From an alpha proteobacterium HIMB5 (GTDB lineage: Bacteria; Pseudomonadota; Alphaproteobacteria; Pelagibacterales; Pelagibacteraceae), in the NCBI GenBank assembly GCA_000299095.1, contig CP003809.1:558001-622000 (forward strand): DNA of 64,000 nt, written 5' to 3'. Positions 1-9,284 of the stretch are shown here, one piece after another. Numbering within the stretch: the stretch's first letter is position 1; every line of letters begins with the position of its first letter. The position numbers and the translations under genes are program-made. The notes below the pieces were generated by a model. It was not told the DNA's origin and ran no database searches. It saw nothing but the letters and a program-made list of their open reading frames with translations.

Positions 1-519
1 TTGAAAAAATTACAATTTACTGGAAGAGCAAGATGTTTTGATAATGAAGAAAGCGCAATGAAAGCAGTTCAAACAAGAAAATATAAAGACGGTGATGTAA
101 TTATTATTAGATACGAAGGACCAGTTGGTGGGCCTGGTATGAGAGAGATGCTTTCAACAACCGGTGCGATTTATGGTCAAGGTAAAGGCGAAAAAGTTGC
201 TCTTATTACTGATGGAAGATTTTCAGGTGCAACAAGAGGATTTTGTGTAGGTCACGTTGGACCAGAAGCAGCTTTAGGTGGGCCTATAGCTTTACTTAGA
301 AATGGAGATATCATTGATATTGATGCTAAGAAAGGATCAATTAATGTTCGACTAACTAAAGCACAATTAGCTTCAAGAAGAAAAAAATGGAAAGCTAAAA
401 AATCAGATTTTGGATCAGGAACTTTATGGAAATACGCACAAACTGTTGGACCAGCTTATTTGGGAGCTCCAACACATCCTGGTAAGAAAAAAGAGGTTAA
501 AGAATACTCAAAAATTTGA
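1..519 (+). CDS. ilvD: dihydroxy-acid dehydratase, C-terminal part (5' truncated by window edge)
   Basis: Only the last 172 codons are visible, and the reading frame is open to base 1. IlvD/Edd enzymes are about 560-615 residues, so the iron-sulfur-binding N-terminal part lies outside the window. The visible part carries the family's conserved C-terminal motifs: [11 protein letters not shown] (about residues 40-50), [10 protein letters not shown] (about 71-80) and GHVGPEA. IlvD converts dihydroxy-acids to 2-keto acids in branched-chain amino acid synthesis in the cytoplasm. The TTG at base 1 is an internal Leu codon and not a start. The stop TGA overlaps the ATG of the next gene (TGATG). The Edd (phosphogluconate dehydratase) branch is possible but less likely. 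Confidence 0.93.
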   Translation: MKKLQFTGRARCFDNEESAMKAVQTRKYKDGDVIIIRYEGPVGGPGMREMLSTTGAIYGQGKGEKVALITDGRFSGATRGFCVGHVGPEAALGGPIALLRNGDIIDIDAKKGSINVRLTKAQLASRRKKWKAKKSDFGSGTLWKYAQTVGPAYLGAPTHPGKKKEVKEYSKI

Positions 520-1724
520 TGAAAATTCGTCCAGTAATTTTGTGTGGTGGAGCTGGAACTAGACTTTGGCCTAATTCTAAAAATCACCAAGCTAAACAAT
601 TCATTGATTTTGGTAATTGGACTTTATTAGGTAAAACTTTAGAGAGAGTTAAAGGATCAATTTTTGATGCTCCAATTATAAGCACTAATGCAAAATATCT
701 TAAACAAGTTAAACAACACTTAAAAAGACATAAAATCAAAAAATATAAGATTGTTTTAGAGCCAGCTAAAAGAAATACAGCTCCAGCAATTTTAAGTACT
801 GCTTTAATAAAAGACATTCCAAATGAACAAGCTTTGATGTTTTTTTCAGCAGATCACTTAATTGAAAAAGTAAGTGTTTTTAATAGATCAATTAGCAAGA
901 ACAAATCTAATTTGAACGATCAAAATATATTTATATTTGGAATTAAACCAACCTCACCATCAAGTGAATATGGTTATTTTTTAACAAAAAGAATTAAAGG
1001 AAATATTAATAAAGTAACAAAATTTATTGAAAAACCAAAAGAAGCAAAAGCAAAACAAGTCATTAAAAAGAAAGGTTATTGGAATTCAGGAATGTTCTTT
1101 TTAAGAAAAGACTCGATAATTAATAACTTTAAGAAATATCAACCTACTATTTATAGAAATTGTATTAAGGCTGTAGAAAAAGCAAAATACAAATCTAATA
1201 CTTATTATCTCAATAAAGCTTCATTTATAAAAGCAACTGCAAAATCATTTGATTATGCAATTTTAGAAAAAACAAAACAAATCAATGCAATAAAATTAGA
1301 TATACCATGGTCAGATCTTGGAAGTTGGAAAGAAATATTAAAGATGTATGACAAAAATAAAAATAAATACATTAAGAAGAAAAATGTATTTTATAGACCT
1401 TGGGGTAGATACACTAATTTATTTGAGGGTAAAGAATTCTTGATCAAAGAGTTATTTGTAAAACCAAAAGGAATATTAAGTCTTCAAAAACATCATCATA
1501 GAGCTGAACACTGGTTAGTAACTCAAGGAAATCCAAAGATAACTTTAAATAAAGATAGTTTTATTAAAAAACCATTTGAACATATTTTTATTCCATTAGA
1601 GGCGATACATAGAATTCAAAATCCTGGAAAAAAACCAGTTAAGATAGTTGAAGCCCAAGTAGGATCTATTCTAAAGGAAACAGATATTGTCAGATATCAA
1701 GATTTCTATGGCAGAGTTAAATGA
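519..1724 (+). CDS. manC: mannose-1-phosphate guanylyltransferase / mannose-6-phosphate isomerase type II
   Basis: This is a two-domain GDP-mannose pathway enzyme. Residues 1 to about 285 form a nucleotidyltransferase with the pyrophosphorylase signature GGAGTRLWP (about 10-18), a SADHLIEK substrate motif (about 110-117), FIEKP (about 169-173) and WSDLGSW (about 264-270). Residues about 290-401 are a type II phosphomannose-isomerase cupin with the metal-binding cluster QKHHHRAEHW (about 323-332). At 401 aa it is shorter than the usual 470-480 aa ManC/AlgA, mainly in the linker. The ATG at 519 is preferred over an in-frame TTG at 516 because it forms the TGATG overlap with ilvD. The product, GDP-mannose, would feed surface glycans. 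Whether both activities persist cannot be judged from sequence alone. Confidence 0.9.
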   Translation: MKIRPVILCGGAGTRLWPNSKNHQAKQFIDFGNWTLLGKTLERVKGSIFDAPIISTNAKYLKQVKQHLKRHKIKKYKIVLEPAKRNTAPAILSTALIKDIPNEQALMFFSADHLIEKVSVFNRSISKNKSNLNDQNIFIFGIKPTSPSSEYGYFLTKRIKGNINKVTKFIEKPKEAKAKQVIKKKGYWNSGMFFLRKDSIINNFKKYQPTIYRNCIKAVEKAKYKSNTYYLNKASFIKATAKSFDYAILEKTKQINAIKLDIPWSDLGSWKEILKMYDKNKNKYIKKKNVFYRPWGRYTNLFEGKEFLIKELFVKPKGILSLQKHHHRAEHWLVTQGNPKITLNKDSFIKKPFEHIFIPLEAIHRIQNPGKKPVKIVEAQVGSILKETDIVRYQDFYGRVK

Positions 1725-2053
1725 TTAAGAAATTATTTAACAACTTTTTAAATTCACTAAATGGTTTAAAAATAGTTTTTAAAGAATATTCATTTATTTT
1801 AGAATTAATTCTAGGTATTTTTTTAATACCTTATATCTTTTTATCAAACATAGATTTTACACATAAGATTATTTTATTTGTATTATATTTTTTATTATTA
1901 ACCTTTGAAATTTTGAATACTTCAATTGAAAAATTATGTGATAAAATTACAAAAGAGCATGATTTAGATATTAAGAATATTAAAGATTTATCAAGTGCTG
2001 CTGTTTTTCTGATTTTATTAATTTTAGTTGTAACTTTTTTTATTACATTATAG
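1721..2053 (+). CDS. dgkA: diacylglycerol kinase (prokaryotic DgkA type)
   Basis: This 110-aa integral membrane protein has about three hydrophobic segments (roughly 25-42, 49-66 and 91-109). It carries the DgkA signature FEILNTSIEKLCD (about 62-74), which matches the family's E-x2-N-[TS]-x-I-E-x3-D catalytic motif, and a KDLSSAAV segment near 88-95. DgkA phosphorylates diacylglycerol to phosphatidate and so recycles lipid by-products of periplasmic glycan modification in the inner membrane. It overlaps the 3' end of manC by 4 bp (ATGA), so the two are probably translationally coupled. Confidence 0.9.
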   Translation: MIKKLFNNFLNSLNGLKIVFKEYSFILELILGIFLIPYIFLSNIDFTHKIILFVLYFLLLTFEILNTSIEKLCDKITKEHDLDIKNIKDLSSAAVFLILLILVVTFFITL

Positions 2054-2083
2054 TTTTTTATTGTTACTTATTAAGTTTGACAG

Positions 2084-3241
2084 ATGGAATTACTGAATTT
2101 TATTTTACTAATCATTATAGCTTTATTGATTTTTTTTCTTTTAAAAAAAGAGAAAGTATTAGGTATTAATACTGAAGAAAAAAATAATAATGAAAAAATT
2201 AAGATAATCGAGAACAAAGAATATAGAGGAAGTATCTATAATTTATTAAATTATATTCCAGAAGGAGTTATTGTTGTAGACAAGACTAAAAAAATTTTAT
2301 TTAGCAACAATTCAGCTACAAATTGGTTTCAAATAAAATTAAACGAAAATTTAAGTGGTTTTTTAAGAAACCCAGATTTACTCAATTCTATAGATAAAGC
2401 TTTCAATGGCGAAAATTTATCAGATTTTGAAATAGAAATTCGAACACAATCAGTATCAAGACTTAATATCACTATATATTTAGATAAAAGAGACCTTTTC
2501 TTTGATGAAACTACATGTGTTTTATTTATTAGAGATCTAACTGAGTTTTATAAGTTTCAACAATTAAAATCTGACTTTGTTGCTAATGTTTCTCACGAAC
2601 TAAGAACACCTTTGCAATCAATCAAAATGGGACTTGAAACATTCGAAAACAATTCTGAATTAAAAAATAATTCTGAGGTAAAAAATTTCCTTCCCGTAAT
2701 GATTTCTCAATCTGAAAGAATGGAAAATTTAATAAGAGATTTACTTTCTTTATCCAAAATTGAATTACAAGAACATATAAGACCCACTCATGAAATTGAT
2801 CTAATAGAATTATTAGAATTTGTTATTAAGACTTACGAAAAGATTATCAAAAAAGATAATATTAGCATTGTTTTAAATAAAACAGATAATTTTAAGATTA
2901 TAGGTGATAGAGATAAACTAATTGAAATATTTACAAACCTTATTGATAATTCAATTAAATATAGCGATAAAAATAAAACCATAACAATTTCTACTAAAAA
3001 AGAAGGTGAAACAAATATAGTATCTGTAGAAGATCAAGGCATAGGAATACCTAAAGAACTAATACATAGAATCACCGAAAGATTTTTTACTGTTGATCCT
3101 AGCAAAAGTAGAAGTGTAGGAGGTACTGGATTAGGTTTGGCTATTGTCAAACATCTAGTTTCTCAACATAGAGCTGAAATGGATATAAATAGTGTGAAAA
3201 ATGAAGGTACATCAATAAGTATCAAATTTAACGCTTTATAA
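2084..3241 (+). CDS. phoR: phosphate regulon sensor histidine kinase PhoR
   Basis: The 385-aa sensor kinase has a short N-terminal membrane segment (about 4-20) and no sizeable periplasmic domain, as is usual for PhoR. A PAS-like region lies at about 50-155. The H-box SHELRTPL contains the phospho-accepting His at about 171. The ATPase domain has an N-box NLIDNSIKYS (about 285-294), G1 DQGIGI (about 317-322) and G2 GGTGLGLAIV (about 346-355). It sits directly before pstS and in the same locus as phoB, which supports PhoR over other kinases. By family knowledge it senses Pi status through the Pst transporter and PhoU and phosphorylates PhoB. It has no recognisable Pho box of its own. Confidence 0.92.
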   Translation: MELLNFILLIIIALLIFFLLKKEKVLGINTEEKNNNEKIKIIENKEYRGSIYNLLNYIPEGVIVVDKTKKILFSNNSATNWFQIKLNENLSGFLRNPDLLNSIDKAFNGENLSDFEIEIRTQSVSRLNITIYLDKRDLFFDETTCVLFIRDLTEFYKFQQLKSDFVANVSHELRTPLQSIKMGLETFENNSELKNNSEVKNFLPVMISQSERMENLIRDLLSLSKIELQEHIRPTHEIDLIELLEFVIKTYEKIIKKDNISIVLNKTDNFKIIGDRDKLIEIFTNLIDNSIKYSDKNKTITISTKKEGETNIVSVEDQGIGIPKELIHRITERFFTVDPSKSRSVGGTGLGLAIVKHLVSQHRAEMDINSVKNEGTSISIKFNAL

Positions 3242-3261
3242 TTCAACTAAAAAGTTAGTCA

Positions 3262-3279
3262 TTGTAACAAAACTTTAAC
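3262..3279 (+). promoter_or_regulatory. Pho box (PhoB-binding direct repeat) upstream of pstS
   Basis: The sequence TTGTAACAAAACTTTAAC holds two 7-bp direct repeats (TTGTAAC and CTTTAAC) separated by AAAA, which gives the 11-bp periodicity of PhoB sites. A nearly identical element lies before pstC. It ends about 69 bp before the pstS start codon and replaces an obvious -35 element, as at PhoB-activated promoters. An AT-rich run about 10-15 bp downstream (near 3287-3300) could hold the -10. Confidence 0.8.
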
Positions 3280-3347
3280 CTTCCTTTAATAAATTATTTA
3301 AAATTAGAATTTAAATAGCTTCACATATGAATCTTAAAAGGAGAATT

Positions 3348-4367
3348 ATGAATAAATTAACAAGTATAATATTAAGTTGTCTTTTAGTGCTCAGTTTTAC
3401 TTCAATTAGTCACTCAAGAGATCAAATTAAAATAGTTGGCTCTTCAACTGTATATCCTTATGCAACAGTTGTAGCTGAAAAATTTGGTAAAGGTGGAAAG
3501 TTTAAAACTCCTGTTATTGAAAGTACAGGAACTGGCGGTGGAATGAAATTATTCTGCGCTGGTGTCGGTGTTAATCACCCTGATGTTACAAATGCATCTA
3601 GAGCAATTAAACCAAAAGAAAAAGCTTTATGTGAGAAGAATGGTGTTTCAGAAATTATCGAAATAGTTGTAGGAAACGATGGTATTTCTTTTGCTCATGC
3701 TGTGAATTCACCAGATGCTAACTTTACAAAAGAACAACTTTGGAGAGCTTTAGCTGCAAAAGTTGATGTAGATGGAAAATTAGTTGAAAATCCATATAAA
3801 AAATGGAGTGATATCGATGCTAGTCTTCCAAATAAGAAAATTGAGGTTTTAGTTGCACCACCTACTTCAGGCACAAGAGATGCTTGGAACTCCCTGGTTA
3901 TGGTTAAAGGTTGTTCAAAAGAGGCTAAATCTTTATTTGGTGATAAAGCAAAAAAAGAATGTGCTAAAATCAGAGAAGACGGTTATGCAGTAGAAGCTGG
4001 TGAAAATGATACTTTAATAGTTCAAAAATTGACTTCAAATCCTGATGCTTATGGTTTCTTTGGTTATAGTTATCTAGTTGCAAACAAAGACAAAGTTAAA
4101 GCTGCTTCAATTGAAGGTGTTCAACCATCTCTAGAAGGTATCCAAGATTATTCATACCCGATTGCTAGACCATTGTTCTTTTACGTAAAAAAAGCTCATA
4201 TTGGTGTAGTACCAGGTATCCAAGAATACCTTAAAGAATTTACATCAAAAAAAGCTATGAGTAACAGAGGTTATCTAGCTAAAATTGGTTTAGTTCCATT
4301 GGCTTCTGATAAATACGAAGTAACTAGAACTGCCGCGATTGATTTAAATATAATTAATATTAAGTAA
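3348..4367 (+). CDS. pstS: periplasmic phosphate-binding protein PstS
   Basis: This is the substrate-binding protein of the high-affinity Pst phosphate ABC transporter. The start is placed at 3348, not the upstream in-frame ATG at 3327, because a near-perfect Shine-Dalgarno (AAAAGGAG, 3336-3343) lies 4 bp before it. The protein then begins with a clean signal peptide (about residues 1-23, cleavage after SHS). The mature part opens with the family motif IKIVGSSTVYPYA and has GTGGGMKLFC and PTSGTRDAW phosphate-contact motifs. Length is 339 aa, typical for alphaproteobacterial PstS. It is preceded by a Pho box and followed by a strong terminator, which should allow excess expression over the membrane subunits. 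Confidence 0.96.
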   Translation: MNKLTSIILSCLLVLSFTSISHSRDQIKIVGSSTVYPYATVVAEKFGKGGKFKTPVIESTGTGGGMKLFCAGVGVNHPDVTNASRAIKPKEKALCEKNGVSEIIEIVVGNDGISFAHAVNSPDANFTKEQLWRALAAKVDVDGKLVENPYKKWSDIDASLPNKKIEVLVAPPTSGTRDAWNSLVMVKGCSKEAKSLFGDKAKKECAKIREDGYAVEAGENDTLIVQKLTSNPDAYGFFGYSYLVANKDKVKAASIEGVQPSLEGIQDYSYPIARPLFFYVKKAHIGVVPGIQEYLKEFTSKKAMSNRGYLAKIGLVPLASDKYEVTRTAAIDLNIINIK

Positions 4368-4384
4368 AAATTAAATTTATCCAC

Positions 4385-4419
4385 AAAAAAAGGCCAGTAT
4401 TTTACTGGCCTTTTTTTTT
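4385..4419 (+). terminator. rho-independent terminator between pstS and pstC
   Basis: An 8-bp perfect stem (GGCCAGTA 4392-4399, TACTGGCC 4403-4410) with a TTT loop is flanked by A7 upstream and T9 downstream. It could act in both directions. It lies 17 bp after the pstS stop codon and before the second Pho box, so it insulates pstS from pstCAB-phoUB. It is by far the clearest intrinsic terminator I see in the window. Confidence 0.92.
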
Positions 4420-4438
4420 ATTCAATTATTAAGTTAAA

Positions 4439-4456
4439 TTGTAACAAAACTGTAAC
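4439..4456 (+). promoter_or_regulatory. Pho box upstream of pstC
   Basis: TTGTAACAAAACTGTAAC is a pair of 7-bp repeats (TTGTAAC, CTGTAAC) spaced by AAAA, one base different from the pstS element. It ends 23 bp before the pstC ATG at 4480. A transcription start driven from this box would leave a very short leader. This gives pstCAB-phoUB its own PhoB-controlled promoter downstream of the pstS terminator. Confidence 0.8.
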
Positions 4457-4479
4457 ATTACACAGTTATCAGAAGCATA

Positions 4480-5883
4480 ATGAATTCTGTTCTAATTTTC
4501 TTAATCATAATATTTTCATTATCATTATTTTTTTATGGAAAATCTAAAAGTAAGACTATTTCAATAAATAATAATATTAAATTAAATGCACTTCCAAAAT
4601 TTTATGGTTATTACCTTGTATTATGGTGCTCCATTCCAGCATTAGTTTTTTTATTAGTTTGGTCATTATTTGAACCAGTAATAATTAAATCAATAATTAT
4701 TGATACTGCTGCTAATCAAGGAGCAATTTTTAACGACAAAAACGAAGCAAATTTGATTTATGAAAAAATCAAAGCTATTCATTTAGGTACATATTTAGGT
4801 GACATAGATAGCATTCTCAAAGAAAGTGCATTGTCTTATGCAAAATTTATTAATTTATTTACAAATTCTAAGATAGTTCTAATTTTTGGAATTATCATTG
4901 CATCTATAATTTATTCATTAAATAAAATTAAGAACAATAATAAAGCCAGAGACGATGTAGAACTTATATTAAAAGGTCTTCTATTTGCCTCTTCTTTAAT
5001 TGCTATATTAACTACATTAGGAATTATATTTTCGCTGTTATTTGAAAGCATTAAGTTTTTTTCTGTAATAAATGTATTTGATTATTTGTTTGGAACTAAT
5101 TGGAGTCCACAAAGAGCATTTGTAAGAGATGCATCAGCAATTACAGAAGCAGAGTATGCTGAATTAAAAGATGCATTTGGTTTTATACCTTTAATTGCAG
5201 GCACATCTTTCATAGCTTTCATTGCAATGCTTGTTGCTGTACCTGTTGGATTGTTCTCAGGTATATATATGGCTGAATATGCTTCAATTAAAATTAGAAG
5301 AGTTTCAAAACCAATCATTGAAATTTTAGCAGGTATACCAACTGTTGTTTACGGTTTTTTTGCAGCTTTGACGGTTGGACCTTTTTTTAGACAAGTTGGT
5401 GAAAGTTTTGGATTATCTGTTTCATCTGAAAGTGCTCTTGCAGCTGGACTTATTATGGGAATTATGATCATTCCTTACGTCTCATCTTTATCTGATGATG
5501 TAATTAATTCCGTACCTCAATCTTTACGTGATGGTTCTTATGCTATTGGTGCTACAAAATCAGAAACAATTAAAAAAGTTGTGATACCTGCGGCACTGCC
5601 AGGAATTATTGGATCAATTCTTTTAGCTGTATCTAGGGCAATTGGTGAAACTATGATTGTTGTAATGGCAGCAGGTTTAGCTGCTAACTTAACTATAAAT
5701 CCATTGGAATCCACAACAACAATTACAACTCAAATTGTAATGATTTTAGTTGGAGACCAAGAATTTGATAGTCCAAAAACGCAATCAGCGTTTGCTCTTG
5801 GATTAACACTTTTTATTGCAACATTGATTTTAAATTACATAGCCCAAAGAGCTGTTAAAAAATATAGAGAAAAATATGACTAA
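4480..5883 (+). CDS. pstC: phosphate ABC transporter permease PstC
   Basis: The 467-aa inner-membrane subunit has a long N-terminal extension with hydrophobic segments (about 3-20, 43-65, 130-146 and 163-190). The core permease domain follows from about 235. The cytoplasmic coupling (EAA-type) loop is at about 351-375, around DGSYAIGATKSETIKK. The extended N-terminus is normal for alphaproteobacterial PstC. It forms the transmembrane channel with PstA. The next gene, pstA, overlaps it by 8 bp. Confidence 0.94.
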   Translation: MNSVLIFLIIIFSLSLFFYGKSKSKTISINNNIKLNALPKFYGYYLVLWCSIPALVFLLVWSLFEPVIIKSIIIDTAANQGAIFNDKNEANLIYEKIKAIHLGTYLGDIDSILKESALSYAKFINLFTNSKIVLIFGIIIASIIYSLNKIKNNNKARDDVELILKGLLFASSLIAILTTLGIIFSLLFESIKFFSVINVFDYLFGTNWSPQRAFVRDASAITEAEYAELKDAFGFIPLIAGTSFIAFIAMLVAVPVGLFSGIYMAEYASIKIRRVSKPIIEILAGIPTVVYGFFAALTVGPFFRQVGESFGLSVSSESALAAGLIMGIMIIPYVSSLSDDVINSVPQSLRDGSYAIGATKSETIKKVVIPAALPGIIGSILLAVSRAIGETMIVVMAAGLAANLTINPLESTTTITTQIVMILVGDQEFDSPKTQSAFALGLTLFIATLILNYIAQRAVKKYREKYD

Positions 5884-7138
5884 AGAAGAAAGATTAAAAA
5901 AAAGACATAGTGCAGAAAAAAGATTCAGGTTCTATGGTATCGTTTCAATTTTTGTCGCATTACTGTTTGTTCTAATTTTAGTTCATAATATTTTTTCAAA
6001 AGGAAGTTCGGCTTTTATGAAAACTGCAATAAATGTTGAAGTATTTTTTGATCCTGAACTTATTGATGTTCAAAATGGAGCATCCATAGATGAAATTATG
6101 CAGTCAGACTTTTTTGATATTACGATTGAAACACTCCTAAAAACATATCCTGTAAATGATTTTGACCAAGAAAATGAATTAATTGATCTATTTACCACTG
6201 ATGCAGAATTAGAAATCAAAAGAGCTTTGATAGATAATAATAATTTGATTGGAAAAAGAATTAATTTAGAAATAACAGCATCAGATGATATTGATCAATT
6301 GCATAAAGGAAATTATCCAAGAGATTTACCAGAGGACAGAAGACGGATATCAAATTTTCAACTACAAATTTATGATACTTTAGTTGAAAATAAAAAGATC
6401 GTTAAAAACTTTAACAATTATTTTTTTAAAAATGGAGATTCAAGAGACCCAGAATTAGCTGGTATAGGAGGAGCTTTAGTTGGTTCATTTTATAGTATCA
6501 TAATATGTTTATTATTAGCTTTTCCTGTAGCAGTTTTAGCATCAATATATTTAGAAGAATTTGCTCCTAAAAATAAGATTACTGACTTTATTGAAATAAA
6601 TATTAATAATTTAGCTGCTGTACCCTCTATTGTTTATGGACTGCTAGCGCTTCAAATACTTTTAGCAACTATTCAACTACCAAGGTCCACTCCATTAGTT
6701 GCTGGAATTACTTTAGCTTTAATGACTTTACCAAGAATTATTATTCCATGTAGAGCATCTTTAAAAGCTGTTCCACCATCTATAAGAGAAGGCGCTTTAG
6801 CTGTTGGAGCATCTAAATTTCAATCAGTTTTTCATCATGTTGTTCCTTTAGCTTTACCTGGAACATTATCAGGAACTATTATTGGATTAGCACAAGCATT
6901 GGGAGAAACAGCACCATTAATATTAATTGGAATGGTTGCATTTGTTGTTGATATTCCCTCAACTCCCATTGATCCATCATCTTCTTTACCTGTTCAGGTG
7001 TATTTATGGTCTGAATCAGCAGAAAGAGGGTTTGTTGAAAAAACATCAGCTACTATAATGATGTTATTAAGTTTTTTAATTGTAATGAATTTTTTAGCAG
7101 TATATTTAAGACAAAAATTTGAAAAGAGATGGAATTAA
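5876..7138 (+). CDS. pstA: phosphate ABC transporter permease PstA
   Basis: The 420-aa inner-membrane permease partner of PstC has an N-terminal membrane segment at about 20-38. A soluble insert follows at about 45-190, of the kind seen in alphaproteobacterial PstA proteins (DUF3333-type extension). The permease domain starts at about 197. Its coupling loop EGALAVGASKFQSVFHHV lies at about 305-322. The start overlaps pstC by 8 bp, and the stop codon directly abuts the pstB ATG. Confidence 0.94.
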   Translation: MTKEERLKKRHSAEKRFRFYGIVSIFVALLFVLILVHNIFSKGSSAFMKTAINVEVFFDPELIDVQNGASIDEIMQSDFFDITIETLLKTYPVNDFDQENELIDLFTTDAELEIKRALIDNNNLIGKRINLEITASDDIDQLHKGNYPRDLPEDRRRISNFQLQIYDTLVENKKIVKNFNNYFFKNGDSRDPELAGIGGALVGSFYSIIICLLLAFPVAVLASIYLEEFAPKNKITDFIEININNLAAVPSIVYGLLALQILLATIQLPRSTPLVAGITLALMTLPRIIIPCRASLKAVPPSIREGALAVGASKFQSVFHHVVPLALPGTLSGTIIGLAQALGETAPLILIGMVAFVVDIPSTPIDPSSSLPVQVYLWSESAERGFVEKTSATIMMLLSFLIVMNFLAVYLRQKFEKRWN

Positions 7139-7900
7139 ATGAGTGATATAAAAATTAAATCAAAAAATTTAAATGTTTTTTATGGAGAAAAACAAGCTCT
7201 ATTTGATGTTAATTTAGATTTAAATGAAAAAGAAGTCACTGCATTAATTGGACCATCTGGCTGTGGTAAGTCTACTTTTATAAGATGTCTAAATAGAATG
7301 AATGATGTCATAGATATTTGTAAAGTTACTGGAAATATTGAAATAGATGGAATTGAAATCAATGATAAAAATTTAGATGTTGTATCTCTAAGAGAAAGAG
7401 TAGGGATGGTCTTTCAAAAACCAAATCCATTTCCAAAAAGTATTTATGATAATATTTCTTATGGCCCCAAAATACATGGAAAAGGTGAAAGTAAAAGTGA
7501 ACTTGATGAAATTGTTGAGAATAGTTTAAGAAAAGCTGCTTTATGGGAAGAGGTTAAAGATAGATTAGACGAACCAGGAACAGGTTTATCAGGTGGGCAA
7601 CAACAAAGATTATGTATAGCAAGAGCAATTTCTGTTAATCCAGAGGTTATCCTTATGGATGAACCTTGTTCAGCTCTAGACCCAATAGCAACTGCAAAAA
7701 TTGAAGAATTAATAGATGAGTTAAAAAAAACCTATACAATTGTAATTGTTACTCACTCAATGGCACAAGCAGTAAGAGTTTCTCAAAAAACTGGCTTTTT
7801 TCATCTAGGAAAATTGATTGAAGTAGGAAAAACAGAGAAAATTTTTAAAAATCCTGACAATAAAATGACACAAGATTATATTACAGGTAGATTTGGATAA
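7139..7900 (+). CDS. pstB: phosphate ABC transporter ATP-binding protein PstB
   Basis: The 253-aa cytoplasmic ATPase energises phosphate import. It shows Walker A GPSGCGKS (about 38-45), a Q-loop region near VFQKPNPFP (about 91-99), ABC signature LSGGQQQR (about 150-157) and Walker B VILMDEP (about 170-176). The [10 protein letters not shown] segment is characteristic of PstB. Its ATG follows the pstA stop with no gap. It is also expected to relay Pi status to PhoR through PhoU. Confidence 0.97.
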   Translation: MSDIKIKSKNLNVFYGEKQALFDVNLDLNEKEVTALIGPSGCGKSTFIRCLNRMNDVIDICKVTGNIEIDGIEINDKNLDVVSLRERVGMVFQKPNPFPKSIYDNISYGPKIHGKGESKSELDEIVENSLRKAALWEEVKDRLDEPGTGLSGGQQQRLCIARAISVNPEVILMDEPCSALDPIATAKIEELIDELKKTYTIVIVTHSMAQAVRVSQKTGFFHLGKLIEVGKTEKIFKNPDNKMTQDYITGRFG

Positions 7901-7903
7901 ATT

Positions 7904-8596
7904 ATGAGTAATGAACATACAGTAAAATCATACGAAGAAGAGTTAAGACATCTAATTGATTCAGTAATCAAGATGGGTAGTCTAACAGAGTCCCAAATGG
8001 TCGACTCTATGGATGCCATTATAAAAGTTGATAAAGATTCTATTGATAAAATTATTAAAAGCGATGAAGAGATAAATAAATTTAGATCTAAAATTGATAC
8101 TCAAATAATGACCCTTTTAGTTAAAAGAGCACCTATGGCAATTGACCTTAGAGAAACAATAAGCTCTTTAAAAATTTCACAGGATCTTGAGAGAATTGGT
8201 GATTTATCAAAAAGTAATGCAAAAAAAGTTAAGCCCTTACCTTTGGATTTACCAGAAGAATTATTAGGAAATTTAAAAAGACTTGGTGATTTAGTTCTTA
8301 AACAGTTGAATGATGTCTTAGATAGCTTTGTTAATAAAGATTTTGATAAAGCTAAAGAGGTATGGGAAAAAGATGAACAAGTTGATGATCTTACATATAT
8401 TGCTATGGAAAGTGTTATTGATTTTTTATCTAAAGATAAAAAGAATTTAGATTTTTCTACTCACTTAATATTTGCAACTAAAAATTTAGAAAGAGCAGGA
8501 GATCATATTACCAATATAGCTGAAAATGTTTGTTATTTGATTAAGGGTGAATATTTAAAAGGTAACAGACCAAAAGGAAAAGTTATCCAAGAATAA
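7904..8596 (+). CDS. phoU: phosphate signalling regulator PhoU
   Basis: The 230-aa all-helical protein is made of two PhoU repeats. Each has the family's conserved D-x-E-R-(I/A)-G-D metal/phosphate motif, seen as DLERIGD in the first half (about 96-102) and as NLERAGDH in the second (about 193-200). PhoU links the Pst transporter to PhoR and keeps the Pho regulon off when Pi is plentiful. It lies 3 bp after pstB and 1 bp before phoB. Confidence 0.95.
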   Translation: MSNEHTVKSYEEELRHLIDSVIKMGSLTESQMVDSMDAIIKVDKDSIDKIIKSDEEINKFRSKIDTQIMTLLVKRAPMAIDLRETISSLKISQDLERIGDLSKSNAKKVKPLPLDLPEELLGNLKRLGDLVLKQLNDVLDSFVNKDFDKAKEVWEKDEQVDDLTYIAMESVIDFLSKDKKNLDFSTHLIFATKNLERAGDHITNIAENVCYLIKGEYLKGNRPKGKVIQE

Positions 8597-8597
8597 A

Positions 8598-9278
8598 ATG
8601 AATGGAAAAATTTTTATTATTGAAGATGAACCTTCAATAATTCAATTAGTCCAACATAATCTTGAAAAAGAAGGTTTCATAGTATCTTCATCAGAAAATG
8701 GCAATGAAGGTTTAAAACAATTAAAAAAATTTGAACCAAATTTGCTTTTATTAGATTGGATGTTACCTGATTTATCAGGAATAGAAATTTGTAAAAATAT
8801 AAGAAAAGATAATAAGTTTAAATCTTTACCAATAATTATGCTTACAGCCAAAGGTGAAGAAGAAGATAAAATCAAAGGTTTAGACAGTGGAGTAGATGAT
8901 TATCTGACTAAACCATTTAGTTTTAATGAATTGTTAGCAAGGATTAAAGCTATTCTTAGAAGATCTAATCCAGAAATTGTATCTGACAATTTAGAGTATG
9001 AGGATTTATTTTTGGATAGAATAGAAAAAAGAGTCTTTAGAAACAAGGAGGAAATAAAATTAGGACCAACTGAATTTAGATTATTAGAATTTTTCCTAAT
9101 GAATCCAAAAAGAGTTTATTCAAGAGATCAAATTTTAGAAAACGTTTGGCCTAATAATGTAAATGTTGAAAGTCGAACAATTGATGTTCACATTAGAAGA
9201 TTAAGACAATCTATAAATATTGATAATACAAAAGAGCTAATCAGAACAGTTAGAGCCTCTGGTTATTCTTTAATTTAA
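8598..9278 (+). CDS. phoB: phosphate regulon response regulator PhoB
   Basis: The 226-aa OmpR-type regulator has a receiver domain (about 1-120) with acidic pocket E9-D10-E11, phospho-acceptor Asp53 (LLDWMLP) and Lys105 (TKPFS). The winged-helix DNA-binding domain (about 130-226) includes the recognition region around SRTIDVHIRRLR. As the last gene of the pst operon it is expected to bind the Pho boxes at 3262-3279 and 4439-4456, giving positive autoregulation. Confidence 0.95.
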   Translation: MNGKIFIIEDEPSIIQLVQHNLEKEGFIVSSSENGNEGLKQLKKFEPNLLLLDWMLPDLSGIEICKNIRKDNKFKSLPIIMLTAKGEEEDKIKGLDSGVDDYLTKPFSFNELLARIKAILRRSNPEIVSDNLEYEDLFLDRIEKRVFRNKEEIKLGPTEFRLLEFFLMNPKRVYSRDQILENVWPNNVNVESRTIDVHIRRLRQSINIDNTKELIRTVRASGYSLI

Positions 9279-9284
9279 ATTTTT

